Assembly: GCA_029250825.1 (NCBI GenBank)
Contig: JAQXEN010000061.1
Coordinates: 1-64,000 of the forward strand
DNA: 64,000 bases
Direction of reading: 5' to 3'
DNA from: Porticoccaceae bacterium
GTDB lineage: Bacteria > Pseudomonadota > Gammaproteobacteria > Pseudomonadales > Porticoccaceae
The notes under the pieces were generated by a model. That model did no database searches and was not told where the DNA came from. It saw only the letters and a list, made by a program, of their open reading frames with translations. Position numbers and translations under genes: made by a program. Below, one piece after another: positions 54,772 to 64,000 of the stretch; positions within the stretch are counted from its first letter, which is position 1; each line of letters starts with the position of its first letter.

Positions 54772-56805
54772 CTAAGAAATACCCCTGTGCCTCAATAGCG
54801 CGTCATTAGATGGCTCTCGACCCCGGAACTGCACAAATAGATTCATTGCGTCATCGGAGCCACCCTGCTCAAGAATCGCCTCGCGGAATTTATCCCCGGC
54901 GGCCTGATCAAAAATGCCCTGTTCTTCAAATAGCGAGAAAGCATCCGCAGACAAGACCTCAGCCCAGAGGTAGCTGTAATAACCGGCGGCATAACCCCCG
55001 GCAAAAATATGCCCAAAACCATTTTGAAAGCGATTGTAATCTGGTGTTTTAACAACCGCGATCTGCTCACGTACTTCATTGATCAACTGCTGGGGGTTGA
55101 TTGGATTGCTGGGGTTGTATTCAAGGTGCAGGCGAAAATCAAAGGTGGCAAACTCAAGCTGACGAGCCAGCGCCATGCCTGACTGAAAGTTCTTTGCCGC
55201 CAATAATTTATCAAGCATGGCTTGGGGCAGCGCTTCGCCGCTTTCAAAATGGGCTGACATCAGCGCAATACTCTCCTCCTGCCAGCACCAGTTCTCCATA
55301 AATTGGCTCGGCAGTTCCACCGCATCCCAGGCGACACCATTGATACCCGACACATCTAAGACTTCAACTTGCGTGAGCATATGATGCAGGCCGTGGCCAA
55401 ACTCATGAAATAAGGTGGTGACTTCATTGTGGGTTAGCAGCGCCGGCTTGCCGGCCACAGGGGGGGTAAAGTTACAGGTGAGATAGGCCACGGGCAGCTG
55501 AATACCTTCGGCCAGTTTGCGCCGTGAACGGCACACATCCATCCAAGCCCCACCCTGCTTCTTCTCTCTGGCGTATAAGTCCAAATAAAAACTGGCGATG
55601 ACCTCACCATTGCGCGAGATGCGATAGAACTTGGCATCCCCGTGCCACAGAGCGACACTGCGGTCTTCTTCAATACTAATATCAAACAGTCGGCCGGCGA
55701 TACTGTAGAGGCCCTCTATCACGCTCTCAACAGGGAACCAAGGACGCAACTCTTCAACACTAATGGCATAGCGCTCAGTGCGCAGTTTCTCTGAGGCATA
55801 GGCAATGTCCCAGGCCTTGAGATCATCGAGCTGAAGTTCTTTGCGAGCGAAGCTTGATAGCTCAGTAAACTCTTTTTCCGCCTGGGGTTTTACCTGCTTA
55901 GCAAGGTCGCTCAAGAAGCTCATGACCTGACTGGTTGAGGCGGCCATCTTAGGTGCCAGAGACAGCTCCGCGGCATTACCAAGACCCAAGAGTTGCGACA
56001 GCTGGTGACGCAATTTTAATATCTCATCAATAATCGCGCTGTTATCCCACTGCCCCGCCTGCGGACCCTGATCGGACGCACGGGTAGTGAAGGCCTGATA
56101 CATCTCTTCGCGCAATCCACGACTGTCGGCGTAGGTCATAACGGCGATAAAACAGGGCTGATCTAGGCTGAGCAAATATCCGCTCTGTTGCTTTTCTTCA
56201 GCAGCCTGAGCGAACAGGGCAAGAGAGTTCTCGGGAACACCCGCTAACGCTTTGGCATCGGCTATCAACAGTGTCCAAGCCTGAGTAGCATCCATAACAT
56301 TGTCGCCGAAAGTGCTGCTAAGTTCGGCTAAACGCTGGGTTAAATCGGAAAACTGCTGCTTTTTATCTTCTGCCAGTGACACCCCTGAGAGATGAAAACC
56401 CTGCAATGCTAGTTTGATACTGTGACGCTGAGCCTGAGTTAACTGAGCAAATTCTTGACTCTCTGAGAGGGTTTTATAGGCCTGAAAGAGTGCCTTATTC
56501 TGCCCTACTTCGGTTCCCCACTGAGCCAACTTCCCGACACAGTTATTGTAGGCCTGACGCAGCGCATCAGAATTTAGCACGCTATTTAAATGGCCAACCG
56601 GTGACCAGGCTTGATTGACCATTTCATTGCGCTCATCGATTGGCTCGATTAGAGAATCCCAGCTGACCTTTCCCAGCCCCGCCAATTGCGCCGTGAGACC
56701 AGTGCGATTTTGCTCGATCAGCTGTTCAATGGCTGGCTCCACATGCTCAGCCCCAATAGCGGCAAAGGGGGGCAACTCATGGGTTTCTAAAAGTGGGTTG
56801 GTCAC
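54772..56805 (-). CDS. prlC: Oligopeptidase A (M3 metallopeptidase)
   Basis: 677 residues, GTG start with AAGGA upstream. Zinc motif TLFHEFGHGLHHML with the third ligand in the following helix (ELPSQFMENW), N-terminal HELPPFAAIGAEHVEPAIEQ and C-terminal FGHIFAGGYAAGYYSYLWAE. Cytoplasmic; degrades signal peptides and small peptides. The 194 bases to ogt hold no gene. Confidence 0.96.
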   Translation of the reverse strand: MTNPLLETHELPPFAAIGAEHVEPAIEQLIEQNRTGLTAQLAGLGKVSWDSLIEPIDERNEMVNQAWSPVGHLNSVLNSDALRQAYNNCVGKLAQWGTEVGQNKALFQAYKTLSESQEFAQLTQAQRHSIKLALQGFHLSGVSLAEDKKQQFSDLTQRLAELSSTFGDNVMDATQAWTLLIADAKALAGVPENSLALFAQAAEEKQQSGYLLSLDQPCFIAVMTYADSRGLREEMYQAFTTRASDQGPQAGQWDNSAIIDEILKLRHQLSQLLGLGNAAELSLAPKMAASTSQVMSFLSDLAKQVKPQAEKEFTELSSFARKELQLDDLKAWDIAYASEKLRTERYAISVEELRPWFPVESVIEGLYSIAGRLFDISIEEDRSVALWHGDAKFYRISRNGEVIASFYLDLYAREKKQGGAWMDVCRSRRKLAEGIQLPVAYLTCNFTPPVAGKPALLTHNEVTTLFHEFGHGLHHMLTQVEVLDVSGINGVAWDAVELPSQFMENWCWQEESIALMSAHFESGEALPQAMLDKLLAAKNFQSGMALARQLEFATFDFRLHLEYNPSNPINPQQLINEVREQIAVVKTPDYNRFQNGFGHIFAGGYAAGYYSYLWAEVLSADAFSLFEEQGIFDQAAGDKFREAILEQGGSDDAMNLFVQFRGREPSNDALLRHRGIS

Positions 56806-57018
56806 GGTGGGGGTCCTTATTGGTTGGATATGCGTTGCTAGATTATTATTTCAGGCTAAATGATTATTCATTCAATTATTGATGAAGTCTATAGAACTGT
56901 GTGCCGAGGTAAAACCCTAGCAGTGCTTAGAGATATCTCAGCGCCATTTGAGATAGCAGGGATAGGATTCTAGGGATTAGATTTGATCGATAAAAGGTGG
57001 GTCAGGTAAAAATGGCTT

Positions 57019-57261
57019 TTAGGCGCCCTTGGCTTGCTGAATTTTTACTAGGTTGTGAATGGCCATCTGAGCTGTCGCGGTCAAACCAATATCATCCCCC
57101 ACCGCCCGCTGTGTAATCAGGTCTTTCATCGGCGGCGCCCAAAATTTCTCAAGGTGCTGAGCCACCTGATCGGCAACCATTTCATCGCTGCCATTGGCAC
57201 TCATATTGAGGGCTATTTGGTTGACCTGACTGACTAGACGCTGAAGTTTTGATTCTGACAT
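57019..57261 (-). CDS. fdsD: NAD-dependent formate dehydrogenase delta subunit FdsD
   Basis: 80 residues from ATG 57261, overlapping the end of fdhD by 10 minus 1-step coupling (fdhD ends at 57272, so the gap is 10 bases). MSESKLQRLVSQVNQIALNM, VADQVAQHLEKFWAPPMK and DLITQRAVGDDIG match FdsD, a small subunit needed for the soluble enzyme complex. It is last in the fdsGBA-fdhD-fdsD order known from Cupriavidus. A frame extending to 57306 overlaps fdhD and is less likely. Confidence 0.9.
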   Translation of the reverse strand: MSESKLQRLVSQVNQIALNMSANGSDEMVADQVAQHLEKFWAPPMKDLITQRAVGDDIGLTATAQMAIHNLVKIQQAKGA

Positions 57262-57271
57262 GGGGTTTCTC

Positions 57272-58063
57272 TCAATGAATTCTTTGGCCACAGGCATAGA
57301 CCACATGACGACCGGTTCGGGTGAAGCCCACCAAGGTTAAGCCACTTGTCTCGGCCAGTTGGATGGCCAGAGATGTAGGCGCCGAGACGGCGGCTAAAAG
57401 TGGAATATTGGCGCTGGTAGTTTTTGACACCATTTCATAGCTGGCTCTGCTGGTCACTAAGACAAAGCCTGCCTCAAGTTGTGTTTTAGCCAGTGCTCCC
57501 AATAATTTATCCAGTGCATTGTGACGACCAACATCTTCACGCACTAATAATAGTTCGCCCTGCTGATTACAGTAGGCGGCGCCATGTACGGCACCAGTTT
57601 GCTGCTGCAATTTCTGTTCTGAGGCCAAGTTGCTGGCGGCTTTTTGAATGGCTTGGTGGCTTATAGATAAATCACTGGTGACCCTAACTGGCTCGGCAAT
57701 CGCCTGATCTAAAGATTCGGCACCACAGAGTCCACATCCGGTTCTGCCCACTAGATTGCGGCGCTTTTGCTTTAATTTGGCAAAGGGTTCGGCCCTAATA
57801 GTGAGGACTAGCTCTATGCCTTTGTCGGTCTCTAGCACTTCGCAGTCGAGCAGTTGTGCGGCGCTTTGCAAGATCCCTTCACTGAGGCTAAAGCCCAGAG
57901 CAAAGTCTTCCAAGTCTGCGGGTGTAGCCATCATCACCACATGGGAGATGCCGTTATAGACCAGTGCAATGGCGGTTTCAGTGGCAACCCAATCGCTGCC
58001 CTCGGCAGTTTCTCCGGCGTTCCAGACTGCACGATTAACCTTATCTGACCCGCCAGTTGCCAC
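57272..58063 (-). CDS. fdhD: Formate dehydrogenase sulfurtransferase FdhD (FdsC)
   Basis: 263 residues, GTG start. TAIALVYNGISHVVMMATP, the CxxC in RTGCGLCGAESL, REDVGRHNALDKLLGAL and VTSRASYEMVSKT are diagnostic. Transfers sulfur from IscS to the molybdenum cofactor before insertion into FdsA, in keeping with its place directly after fdsA (2-base gap). Confidence 0.95.
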   Translation of the reverse strand: MATGGSDKVNRAVWNAGETAEGSDWVATETAIALVYNGISHVVMMATPADLEDFALGFSLSEGILQSAAQLLDCEVLETDKGIELVLTIRAEPFAKLKQKRRNLVGRTGCGLCGAESLDQAIAEPVRVTSDLSISHQAIQKAASNLASEQKLQQQTGAVHGAAYCNQQGELLLVREDVGRHNALDKLLGALAKTQLEAGFVLVTSRASYEMVSKTTSANIPLLAAVSAPTSLAIQLAETSGLTLVGFTRTGRHVVYACGQRIH

Positions 58064-58065
58064 GC

Positions 58066-60912
58066 TTAATGCTGCGCTTCTTTTAATAAGCCTTGCTGCT
58101 GCTTATCAAAGGACTTCTGCCGCGCCTGCCAGCTCGATGGCGCGGTGACTTTGCTAATTTGCACCGCGGTCACTTTGTATTCGGGGCAGTTGGTAGCCCA
58201 GTCGCTGTTATCCGTGGTGATCACATTGGCACCGGAAACCGGGTGATGGAAGGTGGTGTAGACAACACCTGGCTTAACCCTGTCGGTGACACTGGCGCGC
58301 AGCACCGTGTCTCCTACGCGACTATTAATACCGACCCAGTCGTCATGGTTAATACCGCGCTCTTCGGCATCATGGGGATGGATTTCCAATAAGTCTTCAC
58401 CGTGCCATTCGCTATTGTCAGTGCGTCTGGTTTGCGCGCCAACATTGTATTGGGAGAGAATCCGACCGGTGGTGAGCAGCAGGGGAAACTTACGATTGGC
58501 GCGCTCGGTGGTCGCCACATATTCGGTCATGGCGAAGAAGCCTTTGCCGCGGACAAATTCCTCCACATGCATTATTGGCGTACCCTCTGGCGTGCTGTCA
58601 TTGCACGGCCACTGAATGCTGCCAAGCTGCTCTAAGCGGTCGTAGGAGACTCCGGTAAAGGTTGGGGTCAGTCGGGCTATCTCATCCATAATTTCTGAAG
58701 GATGGCTGTAGTCCATTTTGCAGCCGAGGGCATTTGCCAAGGCCATAGTACCCTCCCAGTCCGCTTTGCCACTGAGTGGTGGCATAACTTTGCGCACTCT
58801 TGAGATTCTGCGCTCGGCATTGGTAAAGGTGCCATCCTTCTCTAGGAATGACGCGCCGGGCAAAAAGACATGGGCAAATTTAGCCGTTTCGTTAAGAAAG
58901 ATATCCTGTACCACGAGGCATTCAATGGAGCGCAGTGCGGCTTCCACATGCTGGGTGTTGGGATCGGACTGGGCAATATCTTCCCCCTGACAGTAGAGAC
59001 CTTTAAACTCACCGTCGAGGGCTGCATCAAACATATTGGGGATACGCAGGCCCGGCTCGGAGTCCAGCGTTACGCCCCACTCCCCTTCAAATAATTGGCG
59101 AGTCGCGGTATCGGAAATATGTCGGTAGCCGGGTAGCTCATGGGGAAACGACCCCATATCGCAGGAACCCTGCACATTGTTTTGTCCACGCAGCGGGTTT
59201 ACGCCCACGCCATCGCGACCAATATTGCCGGTGAGCATGGCGAGATTGGCAATGCCCATCACCGCGGTTGAACCCTGACTATGTTCGGTGACACCTAGAC
59301 CATAGAAAATCGCGCCATTGCCACCGGTGGCATATAACCTGGCAGCAGCACGCAGATCAGCGGCGGCAACGCCGGTGATCGTTTCGGTATTTTCGGGGGC
59401 GTGACGCTCGTCGCCAATAAAGGCTCGCCACTTCTCAAACTCAGCCACATCGCAGCGCTCGTGGATATAGTCTCGGGCTTCGAGGCCCTCGTTAACCACC
59501 ACATGAGCCAGTGCATTAAGAATGGTTACATTGGTGCCCGGGCGCACCGGCAGATGATAGTCGGCGGTAATATGCGGTGAGCTGACCAGTTCAATTTTGC
59601 GCGGGTCGATAACAATTAATTTGGCACCTTCTCGCAGTCGGCGCTTTAGACGGGAACCAAATACCGGATGCGCTTCGGTTGGGTTGGCACCCATTACGAT
59701 CACCACATCGGCCTCAGCCACTGAGGCGAAAGTTTGTGTCCCCGCGGATTCACCCAAAGTGGTCTTTAAACCAAAACCGGTGGGTGAATGGCAGACTCGA
59801 GCGCAGGTGTCGACATTGTTATTGCCAAATCCAGCACGTACCATTTTTTGCACTAAATAGACTTCTTCGTTGGTACAACGGCTTGATGAAATAGCACCAA
59901 TGCTGGTGCGGCCATACTGCGCCTGAATATCCTTAAAGCGTTTGGCGGTGTAGGTCACAGCCTCATCCCAAGATACTTCGCGCCAGGGATCATCGATGCT
60001 ATCGCGGATCATGGGCAGAGTTATTCGGTCTTTGTGAGTGGCGTAACCAAAGGCAAACCGACCCTTAACACAGGCATGCCCCTCATTGGCCTTGCCGTCT
60101 TTATAGGGGGTCATGCGAACCACTTGACTGCCTTTCATCTCGGCTTTAAATGAGCAGCCGACACCGCAGTAAGCACAGGTGGTGGTCACTGAATGTTCAG
60201 GTTTACCCGCTTCAATAATACTTTTTTCGGTCAGGGTTGCGGTGGGGCAGGCATTGACGCAGGCTCCGCAGGAAACACATTCGGAATCCATAAAGTCTTC
60301 GGCTTGACTGGCACTGACCTTGGATTCAAAACCACGACCATCGATGGTCAGAGCAAAAGTACCCTGCACTTCTTCACAGGCGCGTACGCAGCGTGAGCAG
60401 ACAATGCACTTGGAGGGGTCGAAGGTAAAATAGGGGTTGGACTCGTCTTTCTCGGCAACTAAATGGTTTTCGCCTTCAAAGCCATAGCGCACGGACCGCA
60501 GACCCAGTTCACCAGCGGTATCTTGCAGTTCGCAGTCGCCATTGGTGGGACAGGTCAGGCAGTCCAGAGGGTGATCGGAGATATACAGCTCCATAACATT
60601 GCGCCGCAGCTTGCCGATTTCATCGGACTGCGTTCGCACTTCCATACCTGCTTCGACATTGGTGGTACAGGATGCGGGGAATCCCCGGCGGCCTTCAATT
60701 TCAACTAAGCAGACACGGCAGGAGCCAAAGGATTTAAGTTGATCCGTGGCGCAGAGACGGGGAATTTTGACCCCGCTCTCGGCAGCAGCACGCATCACTG
60801 AGGTGCCCTCTGGCACGGTGACATTCACGCCATCGATACTCAATGTGACCATAGCTGTACTGGCGCTTTTAGGGGTACCGTAATCTGCCTGGGGTTCGTA
60901 GAATTCCAACAT
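58066..60912 (-). CDS. fdsA: NAD-dependent formate dehydrogenase alpha subunit FdsA
   Basis: 948 residues. N-terminal [2Fe-2S] domain (FGSCRVCLVEIEGRRG), His/Cys cluster (DHPLDCLTCPTNGDC), two [4Fe-4S] motifs (CIVCSRCVRAC, CVSCGACVNACP), then the Mo-bis-MGD domain with its own cluster (TTCAYCGVGCSFK). The metal-ligand cysteine region is DTCARVCHSPTGFG, so this is a Cys, not selenocysteine, enzyme. Oxidises formate to CO2 in the cytosol, passing electrons through FdsB to NAD+. Abuts fdsB. Confidence 0.96.
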   Translation of the reverse strand: MLEFYEPQADYGTPKSASTAMVTLSIDGVNVTVPEGTSVMRAAAESGVKIPRLCATDQLKSFGSCRVCLVEIEGRRGFPASCTTNVEAGMEVRTQSDEIGKLRRNVMELYISDHPLDCLTCPTNGDCELQDTAGELGLRSVRYGFEGENHLVAEKDESNPYFTFDPSKCIVCSRCVRACEEVQGTFALTIDGRGFESKVSASQAEDFMDSECVSCGACVNACPTATLTEKSIIEAGKPEHSVTTTCAYCGVGCSFKAEMKGSQVVRMTPYKDGKANEGHACVKGRFAFGYATHKDRITLPMIRDSIDDPWREVSWDEAVTYTAKRFKDIQAQYGRTSIGAISSSRCTNEEVYLVQKMVRAGFGNNNVDTCARVCHSPTGFGLKTTLGESAGTQTFASVAEADVVIVMGANPTEAHPVFGSRLKRRLREGAKLIVIDPRKIELVSSPHITADYHLPVRPGTNVTILNALAHVVVNEGLEARDYIHERCDVAEFEKWRAFIGDERHAPENTETITGVAAADLRAAARLYATGGNGAIFYGLGVTEHSQGSTAVMGIANLAMLTGNIGRDGVGVNPLRGQNNVQGSCDMGSFPHELPGYRHISDTATRQLFEGEWGVTLDSEPGLRIPNMFDAALDGEFKGLYCQGEDIAQSDPNTQHVEAALRSIECLVVQDIFLNETAKFAHVFLPGASFLEKDGTFTNAERRISRVRKVMPPLSGKADWEGTMALANALGCKMDYSHPSEIMDEIARLTPTFTGVSYDRLEQLGSIQWPCNDSTPEGTPIMHVEEFVRGKGFFAMTEYVATTERANRKFPLLLTTGRILSQYNVGAQTRRTDNSEWHGEDLLEIHPHDAEERGINHDDWVGINSRVGDTVLRASVTDRVKPGVVYTTFHHPVSGANVITTDNSDWATNCPEYKVTAVQISKVTAPSSWQARQKSFDKQQQGLLKEAQH

Positions 60913-62547
60913 TTAGTTTTCTCCCTGAGCAGCGCCTGCGGCGTCGCCTGATAAAGAGCCTGTGACGTTTTGCGATGATGCCAACGCGGCATCTTGTCCC
61001 GCGCCGGTGGCGTCCTGGATTAAAAAATCCTCCGGAAAATGACTTAACGCACTGCGCACTGGATAGGGCGTCATGCCCCCCATGGCACAGAGTGAGCCAA
61101 ATTCCATCGTGTCGCAAAGTTCGTGCAACAGGATTAAATTATTGTCGCGGTTTTCATTAGCGACAATCCGGTCGATCACCTCAACACCCCGCACCGAACC
61201 AATTCGGCAGGGTGTGCATTTACCGCAGGATTCCACCACACAAAATTCCATGGCAAATCTAGCCTGAGCAGCCATATCAGCACCGTCGTCAAAGACCACA
61301 ATACCGCCGTGACCAATCATCGCCTTGATCGCCGCAAAGGCTTCATAGTCCATGGGAGTGTCCCACTGGGACTCGGGCAAAAAGGCCCCCAGAGGCCCAC
61401 CCACCTGAATGGCGCGAAGCGGACGACCGCTGTAGGTGCCCTGCCCATAGTCTTCGACTATTTCCCGCAGTGTCACACCGAAGGCCAGTTCAATAAGACC
61501 GCCGCGCTTGATATTTCCCGCCAGCTGAATCGCCAGAGTACCCCGAGAACGGCCCATACCAAAGTTCTGATAGGTCGCTGCGCCCTGTTCCAGAATGCTT
61601 GAAACCGCCACCAAGGTCAGCACATTATTGACCACGGTTGGCTTGCCAAACAAACCTTCGATCGCTGGCAGAGGAGGTTTGGCACGAACCATTCCACGCT
61701 TGCCCTCTAGGCTCTCAAGCAATGAGGTTTCTTCACCACAGATATAGGCACCGGCACCGAGACGCACTTCGAGATGGAACTGCTTGCCCGAATCTTGAAT
61801 ATTGTCGCCGAGAAAATTAGCCTGAGTGGCCCGCTCGATAGCGGTATTTAAAAGTCTGTGAGCGACCGGGTATTCCGAGCGCAAATAGATATACCCCTGA
61901 GTGGCACCCACCGCCAAACCGGCGATAATCATGCCTTCAATCAGTTGATAGGGATCCGCTTCCATCACCAAACGATCGGCAAAAGTCCCGGAGTCGCCCT
62001 CATCGGCATTGCACACAATATACTTCTGACAGGGTTCTTTGTCCGCTCCAGTGCTTGCACCAGCATCATGCACTGTCTGCCATTTAATGCCCGCAGGAAA
62101 TGCTGCACCCCCGCGACCTCGCAGACCCGAATCTTTAACTTCATCGACAATCTGTTGCCCTGTCATTTCCAAGGCTTTTTTAAGGCCTTGGAAACCGTTT
62201 AAAGCCTGGTAGTTCTCGAGGCAGACTGGATCACCCAAACCGGCACGGGCATAGGTCAGTCGCTGCTGAGACTTTAAATAGGGAATCTCTGCCACTGCAC
62301 CCTGATAGAGAGCATGGCTGGCGGGATCCACGTCAAGGGCTGCAATAATGCTGGGAATATCCTTTGCCGAAACCGGACCAAAAGCAATGCGACCCTGATC
62401 TGTTTCCACTTCCAATAGCGGTTCGAGCCAAAATAGTCCTCGGGAGCCATTGCGAATCGGTTCTATACCTGCGGTTTGCAGCGCGCTCGCCACAGCCTCT
62501 GAACCGAGCGCCAATGCGGTGGTGTCTTGGGGAATATAAAAGATCAT
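60913..62547 (-). CDS. fdsB: NAD-dependent formate dehydrogenase beta subunit FdsB
   Basis: 544 residues. A thioredoxin-like N-terminal domain is followed by the NuoF-like flavoprotein with the NADH/FMN loop (GLRGRGGAAFPAGIKW, CNADEGDSGTFADR, YLRSEYPVAHRLL, GAYICGEETSLL). The [4Fe-4S] ligands are SCGKCTPCRIGSV plus FGSLCAMGG. Transfers electrons to NAD+. The stop is 1 base before the fdsA start; the start overlaps fdsG by 4 bases. Confidence 0.96.
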   Translation of the reverse strand: MIFYIPQDTTALALGSEAVASALQTAGIEPIRNGSRGLFWLEPLLEVETDQGRIAFGPVSAKDIPSIIAALDVDPASHALYQGAVAEIPYLKSQQRLTYARAGLGDPVCLENYQALNGFQGLKKALEMTGQQIVDEVKDSGLRGRGGAAFPAGIKWQTVHDAGASTGADKEPCQKYIVCNADEGDSGTFADRLVMEADPYQLIEGMIIAGLAVGATQGYIYLRSEYPVAHRLLNTAIERATQANFLGDNIQDSGKQFHLEVRLGAGAYICGEETSLLESLEGKRGMVRAKPPLPAIEGLFGKPTVVNNVLTLVAVSSILEQGAATYQNFGMGRSRGTLAIQLAGNIKRGGLIELAFGVTLREIVEDYGQGTYSGRPLRAIQVGGPLGAFLPESQWDTPMDYEAFAAIKAMIGHGGIVVFDDGADMAAQARFAMEFCVVESCGKCTPCRIGSVRGVEVIDRIVANENRDNNLILLHELCDTMEFGSLCAMGGMTPYPVRSALSHFPEDFLIQDATGAGQDAALASSQNVTGSLSGDAAGAAQGEN

Positions 62548-63062
62548 TTGGCTGACCTCTCTGCGCTCGCATGCTCATTTAACAGCCCATCCATTAGATC
62601 ATCAAAGCGATCACCATTAACTCGAGCAAATATATCATTGTCAATTCGCACTGAGGGTGAGCAGGCACAGTTACCTAAGCAGTACACCGGCTCTAGGGTA
62701 ATAGCGCCATCGGCAGTGGTTTCACCGTAATCTAGGCCCAGAGTCTGCTTAGCGTGGGCTTCCAGCTCTCGGGAACCCATCGACTGACAGGCTTCAGCAC
62801 GGCAAATTTGCACGGTATGGCGGCCCACTGGGCTGGTTTTAAAATCGTGATAGAAACTGATAACGCCATGCACTTCGGCCCGCGACAAATTGAGACCTTT
62901 GGCAATAATCGGTACCGCAGCATCAGGCACATAACCCAGGTCGCCCTGAATGGCATGCAGCAGCGGTAACAAACCCCCTGACAGGGGTTTATATTGACCG
63001 ACTAAATCACTGATGGATTGCTGCTCAATCTGGCTGATACCCAACTCAATCACTCCTTTCAT
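62544..63062 (-). CDS. fdsG: NAD-dependent formate dehydrogenase gamma subunit FdsG
   Basis: 172 residues, NuoE-like. The [2Fe-2S] cysteines lie in VQICRAEACQSMG and PVYCLGNCACSPSV. N-terminal LLPLLHAIQGDLGYVPDAAV and LSRAEVHGVISFYHDF are typical of 24-kDa subunits. First gene of the operon; 148 bases separate it from fghA, where a promoter could lie. No FdsR-type regulator is in the window. Confidence 0.95.
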   Translation of the reverse strand: MKGVIELGISQIEQQSISDLVGQYKPLSGGLLPLLHAIQGDLGYVPDAAVPIIAKGLNLSRAEVHGVISFYHDFKTSPVGRHTVQICRAEACQSMGSRELEAHAKQTLGLDYGETTADGAITLEPVYCLGNCACSPSVRIDNDIFARVNGDRFDDLMDGLLNEHASAERSAK

Positions 63063-63210
63063 TATGTTTGGCTTGAGGCTCTCGAGCGCCCCGCCACGGC
63101 ACGCAGTCTAGCATTATCAACTGCCTGTTCTGGCGCACCCAAGCGACTCTTATTTACCTAATAAAGACCCTTCATAAAGGCTTTTTTAAGGCTCAGCTAA
63201 GGCCGACTTT

Positions 63211-64000
63211 TTACGCCAGAGCCCGTGCATGAAATGCGATATGTTCCGCTATAAACGTAGCAATAAAAAAGTAGCTGTGATCATAATCCGGCTGCATCCT
63301 GATTTGCATGGGGTAATCGGCCACTTGACCTGCCTTAACTAATAACTCGGTCTTGAGTTGCCCAGCTAAAAAATTGTCGGCAGCCCCCTGATCCACTAGC
63401 ACAGGTAAATGCTGTTTGGCCTCTTTAACCAGTTCAACCGTGTCGTATTGTTTCCACGAGCCCCGGTCGTCACCCAGGTAATGGCTGAGCACCTTGTCAC
63501 CCCAAGGGCAATTGAGGGGCGAACAGATAGGGGCAAAGGCCGACACGGACTTAAACCTGTAGGGATTTTTAAGGGCGATGGTTAAAGCCCCGTGACCACC
63601 CATTGAATGCCCAGAGATTGAGGCTCGCTGACTATCGATGGGCAGCTCTGCAGCAATCAGTGCCGGTAGTTCTTCCGAGACATAGCTGTACATCTGATAG
63701 TGCTCAGCCCAGGGCGCTTGAGTGGCATTGACATAAAAACCGGCACCCAGTCCCATATCGTAAGCGCCCTCGGGATCATCCACTACGCCCTCACCTCTGG
63801 GGCTGGTATCTGGGCAGACTATGGCAATGCCATATTTTGCTGCATGCTGCTGAGCGCCGGCTTTCTGAACAAAGTTCTCGTCATTGCAGGTTAAGCCTGA
63901 CAACCAATACAAAACCGGCACTGAACCATGTTGCGCCTGAGGGGGTAAATAGACGCTAAAAGTCATCTCACAGTTCAACACTGCAGACTGGTGTTTAAAG
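63211..64000 (-). CDS. fghA: S-formylglutathione hydrolase, 5' end cut by window edge
   Basis: The open frame continues past the last Met/GTG to position 64000 (FKHQSAVLNCEMTFSVYLPP), matching the family start region, so about 15-20 N-terminal residues lie outside. Esterase-fold triad: Ser in GHSMGGHGAL, Asp in VDQGAADNF, His in PDYDHSYFFIATF. Hydrolyses S-formylglutathione to formate and glutathione, the last step of GSH-dependent formaldehyde oxidation, supplying the formate dehydrogenase next to it. The GSH-dependent formaldehyde dehydrogenase would be expected just right of the window. Confidence 0.94.
   Translation of the reverse strand, partial: FKHQSAVLNCEMTFSVYLPPQAQHGSVPVLYWLSGLTCNDENFVQKAGAQQHAAKYGIAIVCPDTSPRGEGVVDDPEGAYDMGLGAGFYVNATQAPWAEHYQMYSYVSEELPALIAAELPIDSQRASISGHSMGGHGALTIALKNPYRFKSVSAFAPICSPLNCPWGDKVLSHYLGDDRGSWKQYDTVELVKEAKQHLPVLVDQGAADNFLAGQLKTELLVKAGQVADYPMQIRMQPDYDHSYFFIATFIAEHIAFHARALA

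Noticed and set aside
54570-54809. 79-codon plus-strand frame between ogt and prlC
   Set aside because: No recognisable domain, overlaps the 5' end of ogt and 3' end of prlC antisense, and has no ribosome-binding site.
57262-57306. 15-residue extension of FdsD
   Set aside because: It overlaps the fdhD coding sequence, and FdsD homologues start close to the chosen Met.

Overview
The window is a compact, mostly housekeeping stretch of a Gammaproteobacterium. The evidence is the order ruvC-ruvA-ruvB-ybgC-tolQRAB-pal-cpoB-queE next to aspS (the Pseudomonas-type arrangement), aconitase B, oligopeptidase A (PrlC) and a RecQ with an HRDC domain. Several acyl-CoA dehydrogenases and a tandem TetR regulator fit a marine, Porticoccaceae/SAR92-like or other Cellvibrionales-type heterotroph, but that placement is an inference. 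I found no rRNA, tRNA, CRISPR array, prophage or insertion sequence. Both ends are cut inside genes: queE on the left and S-formylglutathione hydrolase on the right.

Layout. 1-8.2 kb (minus): queE, cpoB, pal, tolB, tolA, tolR, tolQ, ybgC and ruvBAC. 8.4-15 kb: a small repeat-built charged protein, aspS, an FmdB zinc ribbon, an HU protein with a histone-H1-like tail, a HIT protein, proS and a small lytic transglycosylase. 15-22 kb (plus): a D-glutamate/5-oxoproline/D-alanine locus, with the two halves of the D-glutamate cyclase family (YcsI/DUF1445 and DUF4392) as separate genes around pxpABC, followed by D-amino-acid transaminase and alanine racemase. 22-33 kb: a PPOX flavoprotein, ubiX, a Glu/Pro-repeat lipoprotein, GST, a TrmK-like methyltransferase, acnB, an AbiC-like membrane protein and recQ. 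33-46 kb: alcohol dehydrogenases, three acyl-CoA dehydrogenases, SDR and MDR oxidoreductases, thioesterases, an iron alcohol dehydrogenase and a double TetR regulator. 46-52 kb (minus): a nearly complete molybdenum-cofactor operon, moaC-moaD-moaE-mobA-moeB-moaB-moeA-moaA, ending in a TauE/SafE transporter. 52-57 kb: an iodotyrosine-deiodinase-like nitroreductase, a GAF-GGDEF cyclase, ogt and prlC. 57-64 kb (minus): soluble NAD-dependent formate dehydrogenase fdsGBA-fdhD-fdsD downstream of fghA. The Mo-cofactor operon plausibly supplies that enzyme, and FghA supplies its formate.

The most unusual non-coding feature is a family of dispersed elements about 30-35 bp long. They begin GAGATC and end ATGACA, or the reverse complement. 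They occur singly, or as inverted pairs that enclose short-period tandem arrays (18, 21, 22 and 25 bp) whose units contain the GTCAT/ATGAC end of the element itself. They bracket accessory genes: the Glu/Pro lipoprotein, the AbiC-like gene and the TetR gene. They also split the D-glutamate locus. Three intrinsic terminators are clear, at 8351, 30241 and 34564.
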